NCBI GenBank assembly: GCA_030590275.1
Contig: JAUUYV010000016.1
Span: 1 to 11,606 of the forward strand
Reading direction: 5' to 3'
DNA from: Porticoccaceae bacterium
Lineage (GTDB): Bacteria; Pseudomonadota; Gammaproteobacteria; Pseudomonadales; Porticoccaceae
Length of the DNA: 11,606 bases
Shown here: in pieces, positions 7,723 through 11,606 of the stretch
Layout of the letters: the number at the start of each line of letters is the position of its first letter
Position numbering within the stretch: the first letter of the stretch is position 1
Notes under the pieces: generated by a model
The model's database searches: none
What the model saw: only the letters and a program-made list of their open reading frames with translations
What the model was told of the DNA's origin: nothing
Position numbers and translations under genes: made by a program

Positions 7723-7748
7723 AAAATAAACCTGTAAGGTCTCGACCT

Positions 7749-8753
7749 GTGATGACCATCGCTAAAGCCCAAAGCCCCTCGTTAACGGCCAACTCTGCCG
7801 GTGTGACGGCCCTTTGTAAGGCCGCAGGTGATCCCTTGCGGCTCCAGATACTGCAGTTATTGGCGCAGGATGCTTTTGGAGTATTAGAGTTATGTCGGAT
7901 TCTGAAGGTTCGGCAACCGGCGCTGAGCCACCATCTTAAAATTCTGGCAAGGGCCGGATTGGTGAAGACTCGCCGCGAAGGGACTTACATCTATTACCGC
8001 CGGTCCCCCAGGCAGGATGGCGGTTTGGATGAGTTACGACAGCAAATATTCTCCCAGATCGATCACTGTGACATCGATAACAGGGTGGCAAGCCGCTTGA
8101 GTGCTGAACAGCAGGCACGAGCCGGGCGTTCCCAGGCCTTTTTTCGAGCTAATGCTGAAAAATTTCGTGAACAGCAGGATCTGATCGCCAGTTATGAGCA
8201 GTATGGAGAGTTGATTGTGCACTCTCTGGATGCTGTCATTTCAACGGGAATGGGTAAAGCTGCAAGCGTTATAGAAATTGGTCCTGGCGAAGGCGAGTTA
8301 TTGGCGGCGCTGTCATCCCAGTTTGATGAAGTTATTGCTTTGGATAACTCTGAAGTCATGCTCGCGAAAGCTCAACATTTTGCCAATCGTAAAGCACTTG
8401 GCAATATCCGGTTTGTTCACGGTGATACGGTGGTCGCAATAAAGCAGGGGCTTTCTGCGGATGTGGTGACACTTAACATGGTGTTGCACCATATCTCTTC
8501 GCCGGGGAAAATATTTAAAGATATTTATCAAATGTTAAATGAAAAGGGTGTTTTGTTAGTCACTGAGCTATGCGAGCATGATCAGGATTGGGTCAGGGAA
8601 GCTTGTGGTGATGTGTGGCTCGGGTTTGAACCGGAGGCCCTGAACCAGTGGGCGCTTGCAGCAGGTTTAACCGATGGTGACAGTCAGTACCTGGCGTTGC
8701 GTAATGGGTTTCGAATACAACTTCGGCAATTTTACAAGCCATCGATAACATAA
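7749..8753 (+). CDS. sahR: ArsR-family regulator fused to a methyltransferase-like domain (SahR type)
   Basis: This 334-residue two-domain protein is probably the transcriptional repressor of methyl-cycle genes. The N-terminal winged helix (about 16-90) has AAGDPLRLQILQLL, the recognition region VRQPALSHHLKILARAGLV and the wing RREGTYIYYRR. It lacks the Cys metal box of ArsR/SmtB sensors. After a charged helical linker (about 95-155), a class I methyltransferase fold follows: motif I EIGPGEGELL (176-185), acidic Asp199, GD at 225-226 and LNMVLHHI (242-249). Proteobacterial SahR regulators have this fusion and sense S-adenosylhomocysteine through that domain. The adjacent metK, ahcY and metF fit that role. 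A TAAGG lies 9 nt before the GTG at 7749 and 12 nt before the ATG at 7752; either start is possible. Methyltransferase activity cannot be excluded. Confidence 0.85.
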   Translation: MMTIAKAQSPSLTANSAGVTALCKAAGDPLRLQILQLLAQDAFGVLELCRILKVRQPALSHHLKILARAGLVKTRREGTYIYYRRSPRQDGGLDELRQQIFSQIDHCDIDNRVASRLSAEQQARAGRSQAFFRANAEKFREQQDLIASYEQYGELIVHSLDAVISTGMGKAASVIEIGPGEGELLAALSSQFDEVIALDNSEVMLAKAQHFANRKALGNIRFVHGDTVVAIKQGLSADVVTLNMVLHHISSPGKIFKDIYQMLNEKGVLLVTELCEHDQDWVREACGDVWLGFEPEALNQWALAAGLTDGDSQYLALRNGFRIQLRQFYKPSIT

Positions 8754-8808
8754 AATCCAGATACTTTTATAGTTCTAATGTTCAATCTTATTGCGAGGAT
8801 AAATACCA

Positions 8809-9963
8809 ATGAGTCAATATGAAATCTTCACTTCTGAATCTGTATCAGAAGGTCATCCAGATAAAATGGCGGATCAAATCTCCGACGCGGTGCTCGACGC
8901 CATGTTGAGAGATGACGTTCATTCCCGCGTCGCGGTGGAAACTATGGTGAAAACTGGCATTGCGATTATTGCCGGAGAAGTGCGTACTAATACGTATGTC
9001 GATCTCGAGGATATCGTACGTCAAGTTATTATCGATATTGGTTATGATAGTTCTGATGTGGGCTTTGATGGCGCCACCTGCGCTGTCATTAACGCCATTG
9101 GCAAGCAGTCGGGCGACATTGCCATGGGTGTGGATGAGGGCGAGGAAAAGGAACAGGGTGCCGGCGATCAGGGTTTAATGTTTGGTTATGCCACCAACGA
9201 AACTGAGGTGCTGATGCCCGCTCCCATTTATTATGCGCATCGTTTGGTGGAGCGGCAGGCCTATTTGCGCAAACAAAAGGTATTGCCCTGGTTGCGACCC
9301 GATGCCAAAAGCCAGGTTACCTTACGTTATGAACAGGGCAAACCGGTGGCTGTGGATGCCGTAGTGCTCTCGACTCAGCACAGTGCAGATATTTCACTCG
9401 CCGACCTCCAGGAAGCGGTGATGGAAGAAATCATCAAACCGATATTACCGTCGGAGTGGTTTCATCAAAACACCCGTTATCACATTAACCCTACCGGACA
9501 GTTTGTTATCGGTGGGCCAATGGGAGACTGTGGACTGACCGGGCGAAAAATTATTGTCGATACCTATGGTGGTATGGCTCATCATGGCGGTGGTGCTTTT
9601 TCTGGCAAAGATCCGTCGAAAGTTGATCGTTCGGCGGCCTATGCTGGGCGCTATGTCGCAAAAAACATTGTTGCAGCTGGGCTCGCGGAGCGTTGTGAAA
9701 TTCAGGTTTCCTACGCCATTGGTGTGGCCGAACCCACGTCGATTTCTATTAATACCTATGGCACTGGCAGCTTGCCCGATGCGGACATTGTGAAACTGGT
9801 AGGCGAACATTTCGATTTGCGTCCCAAAGGCCTGATGGACATGCTCGATCTTAAGCGGCCTATTTATCGAAAAACTGCTGCCTATGGCCACTTTGGGCGT
9901 GAAGAACCTGAATTTACCTGGGAGCGTACCGATAAAGCCGAAGCACTCCGAGCCGGATTGTAA
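8809..9963 (+). CDS. metK: S-adenosylmethionine synthetase (methionine adenosyltransferase)
   Basis: This enzyme makes S-adenosylmethionine from methionine and ATP, releasing phosphate and pyrophosphate; it works as a cytoplasmic tetramer needing Mg2+ and K+. The 384-residue length is typical of bacterial MetK. Motifs seen are SEGHPDK (13-19) with His16 and Asp18, GEVRTN (56-61), the signature [15 protein letters not shown] (117-131), the [13 protein letters not shown] loop (235-247) and [16 protein letters not shown] (260-275). The start is fixed by the conserved [17 protein letters not shown] beginning and a GAGGA at 8795-8799, 9 nt upstream. It lies 55 nt after the regulator gene and 24 nt before ahcY, consistent with one methyl-cycle operon. 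A short CAAT-CTT-ATTG inverted repeat sits just ahead of the ribosome site; no terminator separates it from the regulator. Confidence 0.98.
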   Translation: MSQYEIFTSESVSEGHPDKMADQISDAVLDAMLRDDVHSRVAVETMVKTGIAIIAGEVRTNTYVDLEDIVRQVIIDIGYDSSDVGFDGATCAVINAIGKQSGDIAMGVDEGEEKEQGAGDQGLMFGYATNETEVLMPAPIYYAHRLVERQAYLRKQKVLPWLRPDAKSQVTLRYEQGKPVAVDAVVLSTQHSADISLADLQEAVMEEIIKPILPSEWFHQNTRYHINPTGQFVIGGPMGDCGLTGRKIIVDTYGGMAHHGGGAFSGKDPSKVDRSAAYAGRYVAKNIVAAGLAERCEIQVSYAIGVAEPTSISINTYGTGSLPDADIVKLVGEHFDLRPKGLMDMLDLKRPIYRKTAAYGHFGREEPEFTWERTDKAEALRAGL

Positions 9964-9987
9964 ATAGAACTTGTTGAGGAATATCTG

Positions 9988-11394
9988 ATGACAGATTTTG
10001 CAAAAGCTGAAGTACAGGCTTCAGACTATAAAGTTGCTGACATTAATCTCGCTGACTGGGGGCGCCGGGAAATCGAAATCGCTGAATCCGAAATGCCAGC
10101 CCTGCTTACGCTTCGTGAGCAATACCGTAATACTCAGCCGCTCAAAGGCGCTAAGATCCTCGGTTGTATTCATATGACTATCCAGACTGCAGTGTTAATA
10201 GAAACACTGGTGGCCCTGGGGGCAGAGGTGCGCTGGTCTTCCTGTAATATATTTTCTACACAGGATCACGCAGCAGCAGCGATAGCAGCGAGTGGTGTTC
10301 CAGTCTTTGCCTGGAAAGGTGAAACCGAAGAGGAATACGAGTGGTGCCTGGAGCAAACTATCATGGAGGATGGTAAGCCCTGGGACGCTAATATGGTGCT
10401 GGATGACGGCGGCGATCTTACCGCGGTGCTGCATAAGGACTATCCTGGTGTGCTGGAAAATGTCCATGGGGTCACTGAGGAAACCACCACTGGGGTTATC
10501 CGTTTGAATGAGATGTTGGAGTCGGGGGAATTAAAAGTACCTGCCATTAATGTGAATGATTCGGTGACTAAATCTAAAAATGATAATAAATACGGTTGTC
10601 GCCACAGCCTGAACGATGCGATTAAGAGAGGCACCGATCATTTATTGTCTGGCAAGCGCGCTTTGGTGATTGGTTATGGTGACGTGGGTAAGGGTTCGGC
10701 CCAATCTTTGCGTCAGGAAGGCATGATTGTTCGTGTTACCGAGATTGATCCCATCTGTGCCATGCAGGCGTGTATGGATGGTTTTGAGGTGGTTTCACCG
10801 TATACAGATGGTGTGAATACCGGTGAAGCCGCATGTATTGATAGCGATTTACTCGGCATGATTGACCTGGTGGTCACGGCTACAGGCAACTGTAAAGTGT
10901 GTGACAGTAATCTGTTGAAAGCCTTAAAACCCGGGTGTGTGGTTTCCAATATTGGCCACTTTGATCATGAAATTGATACCGCTTTTATGCGCGAAAACTG
11001 GGCCTGGGAAGAAATAAAACCCCAGGTACATAAAGTGTATCGCGGTAAATCTAAAGAGCTGGCGGGTGGTGATCATTTGATTCTGCTGTCTGAGGGGCGT
11101 TTGGTGAATCTGGGTAACGCCACGGGTCATCCAAGCCGGATCATGGATGGCTCTTTTGCTAACCAGGTGCTCGCGCAAATCTATTTGTATGGCGAGCGCT
11201 ATGCAGATCAAAACGATGTGGTCAAAAAGAAATTACTAGCGGTAGAAGTACTACCTCGTTATTTGGATGAAGAAGTGGCCGCCCATATGGTGAAAGGCTT
11301 TAGCGGCGTACTCACCAAACTGACGCCCGAGCAGTCAAAATATATTAATACACCTATTAATGGTCCCTATAAGTCTGAAACTTATCGCTATTAA
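9988..11394 (+). CDS. ahcY: Adenosylhomocysteinase (S-adenosylhomocysteine hydrolase)
   Basis: This NAD+-dependent enzyme splits S-adenosylhomocysteine into homocysteine and adenosine, relieving product inhibition of methyltransferases and recycling the product of MetK-derived SAM. At 468 residues it is the longer proteobacterial form, with the extra segment of about 40 residues in the catalytic region seen in such enzymes. Features visible: [14 protein letters not shown] (61-74), [17 protein letters not shown] (84-100), DDGGDLT (139-145), EETTTGV (164-170), [21 protein letters not shown] (around 188-208, catalytic Lys/Asp/Asn and Cys), the Rossmann motif [13 protein letters not shown] (227-239), [10 protein letters not shown] and the canonical C-terminus ending [14 protein letters not shown] at 9975-9980 lies 7 nt ahead of the ATG. 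The 24-nt gap from metK leaves no room for a SAH riboswitch directly before ahcY; the SahR-type regulator may take that role. Confidence 0.98.
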   Translation: MTDFAKAEVQASDYKVADINLADWGRREIEIAESEMPALLTLREQYRNTQPLKGAKILGCIHMTIQTAVLIETLVALGAEVRWSSCNIFSTQDHAAAAIAASGVPVFAWKGETEEEYEWCLEQTIMEDGKPWDANMVLDDGGDLTAVLHKDYPGVLENVHGVTEETTTGVIRLNEMLESGELKVPAINVNDSVTKSKNDNKYGCRHSLNDAIKRGTDHLLSGKRALVIGYGDVGKGSAQSLRQEGMIVRVTEIDPICAMQACMDGFEVVSPYTDGVNTGEAACIDSDLLGMIDLVVTATGNCKVCDSNLLKALKPGCVVSNIGHFDHEIDTAFMRENWAWEEIKPQVHKVYRGKSKELAGGDHLILLSEGRLVNLGNATGHPSRIMDGSFANQVLAQIYLYGERYADQNDVVKKKLLAVEVLPRYLDEEVAAHMVKGFSGVLTKLTPEQSKYINTPINGPYKSETYRY

Positions 11395-11422
11395 GTTTGA
11401 GCTTGTTCTCCCTCAAGTTTTT
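11393..11422 (+). terminator. Possible weak terminator/attenuator between ahcY and metF
   Basis: As RNA, AAGUUUGAG (11393-11401) can pair with CUCAAGUUU (11412-11420), 9 bp including two G-U pairs, across a 10-nt loop; the run of five T residues at 11418-11422 overlaps the 3' arm. The stem is A/U-rich and weak, so it more likely modulates read-through into metF than stops transcription. Confidence 0.3.
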
Positions 11423-11449
11423 GACCGAAAATGACTGTGAATTGTAATT

Positions 11450-11606
11450 ATGACTAGCCTGGTGCCTGTCAGCTTCGAGTTTTTTCCACCCAAAACCGAA
11501 GCAGGCAAAGAGAAATTGGTAAAAGTTCGGGGTGAGCTTGCTGCATTTGGCCCGGAGTTTTTTTCGGTGACCTATGGTGCGGGTGGCTCCACCCGGACTA
11601 ATACTC
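11450..11606 (+). CDS. metF: 5,10-methylenetetrahydrofolate reductase, N-terminal part (partial)
   Basis: Only the first 52 codons are present; the gene runs off the window. The translation has two signatures of bacterial MetF: VSFEFFPPKTEAGKEKL near residues 7-23, carrying the catalytic Glu of the FEFFPP motif, and FFSVTYGAGGSTRTNT near 37-52. MetF is a FAD enzyme that reduces 5,10-methylene-THF to 5-methyl-THF, the methyl donor for homocysteine remethylation, so it completes the metK-ahcY methyl cycle. It begins 55 nt after ahcY on the same strand. The ATG at 11450 aligns with the usual MetF N-terminus, but no Shine-Dalgarno is seen. An upstream ATG at 11431 opens an out-of-frame 8-codon frame that runs across the start. 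Confidence 0.95.
   Translation, partial: MTSLVPVSFEFFPPKTEAGKEKLVKVRGELAAFGPEFFSVTYGAGGSTRTNT

Larger units (their letters stand above)
7427..7748. promoter_or_regulatory. Divergent control region between tkt and the regulator gene
   Basis: This 322-nt non-coding stretch must hold the tkt promoter (minus strand) and the promoter of the regulator-metK-ahcY run (plus strand). I cannot place consensus -35/-10 pairs with confidence. Visible structure is an imperfect TGTA-GGTA-TACA palindrome at 7459-7470 near tkt, an inverted repeat at 7503-7529, a GC-rich cluster of competing hairpins at 7628-7661, and a 28-bp dyad at 7695-7722 in an A/T-rich tract directly ahead of the regulator gene. TAAAAT at 7722-7727 could serve as a -10 box. 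No open frame of note or known RNA gene is recognisable. Confidence 0.6.

Noticed and set aside
8783..8793. CAAT-CTT-ATTG inverted repeat ahead of metK
   Set aside because: It is four base pairs with a three-base loop in an A/T-rich stretch, within chance expectation, and unlike the dyad at 7695-7722.
9964..9987. A SAH riboswitch ahead of ahcY
   Set aside because: Only 24 nt separate metK and ahcY, too short for the structure, and no matching stems are present.

Overview
The window reads as ordinary chromosomal core DNA of a gammaproteobacterium of mid-range GC. It is most likely close to the Pseudomonadales/Cellvibrionales. Two facts support this: the run transketolase - erythrose-4-phosphate dehydrogenase - phosphoglycerate kinase - class II aldolase (tkt-epd-pgk-fba), and its position next to metK with an ArsR-type regulator gene between metK and tkt, as I recall for Pseudomonas. 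The assignment rests on gene order and protein character, not on any search. I see no insertion sequence, phage gene, CRISPR array, tRNA or rRNA.

Layout. (1) Positions 1-1927, plus strand: the end of a glutathione S-transferase-family gene, an alpha/beta hydrolase with an intact triad, and a fumarylacetoacetate-hydrolase-family gene 13 nt downstream. (2) Positions 1953-7426, minus strand, transcribed tkt -> epd -> pgk -> fba: a central-carbon operon joining the non-oxidative pentose phosphate pathway, erythrose-4-phosphate oxidation (towards pyridoxal phosphate) and lower glycolysis/gluconeogenesis. (3) Positions 7427-7748: a 322-nt divergent control region with several inverted repeats, including a 28-bp dyad just before the regulator gene. 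(4) Positions 7749-11606, plus strand: an ArsR HTH + methyltransferase-fold regulator (SahR type), metK, ahcY and the start of metF. Together these form the activated-methyl cycle with its probable own regulator: methionine -> SAM (MetK), SAH -> homocysteine + adenosine (AhcY), and supply of 5-methyl-THF for remethylation (MetF).

The most unusual structure is small. Between tkt and epd, three successive mini-ORFs link the tkt stop to the epd start through overlapping stop/start codons (TGATG, then ATGA three times). The last two mini-ORFs come from a degenerate 14-bp tandem repeat of the epd start region. epd has no visible Shine-Dalgarno, so coupled reinitiation is a plausible reading. The second point of interest is the candidate SahR operator. 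I found no convincing wholly new system; the rest looks like conserved housekeeping genes.
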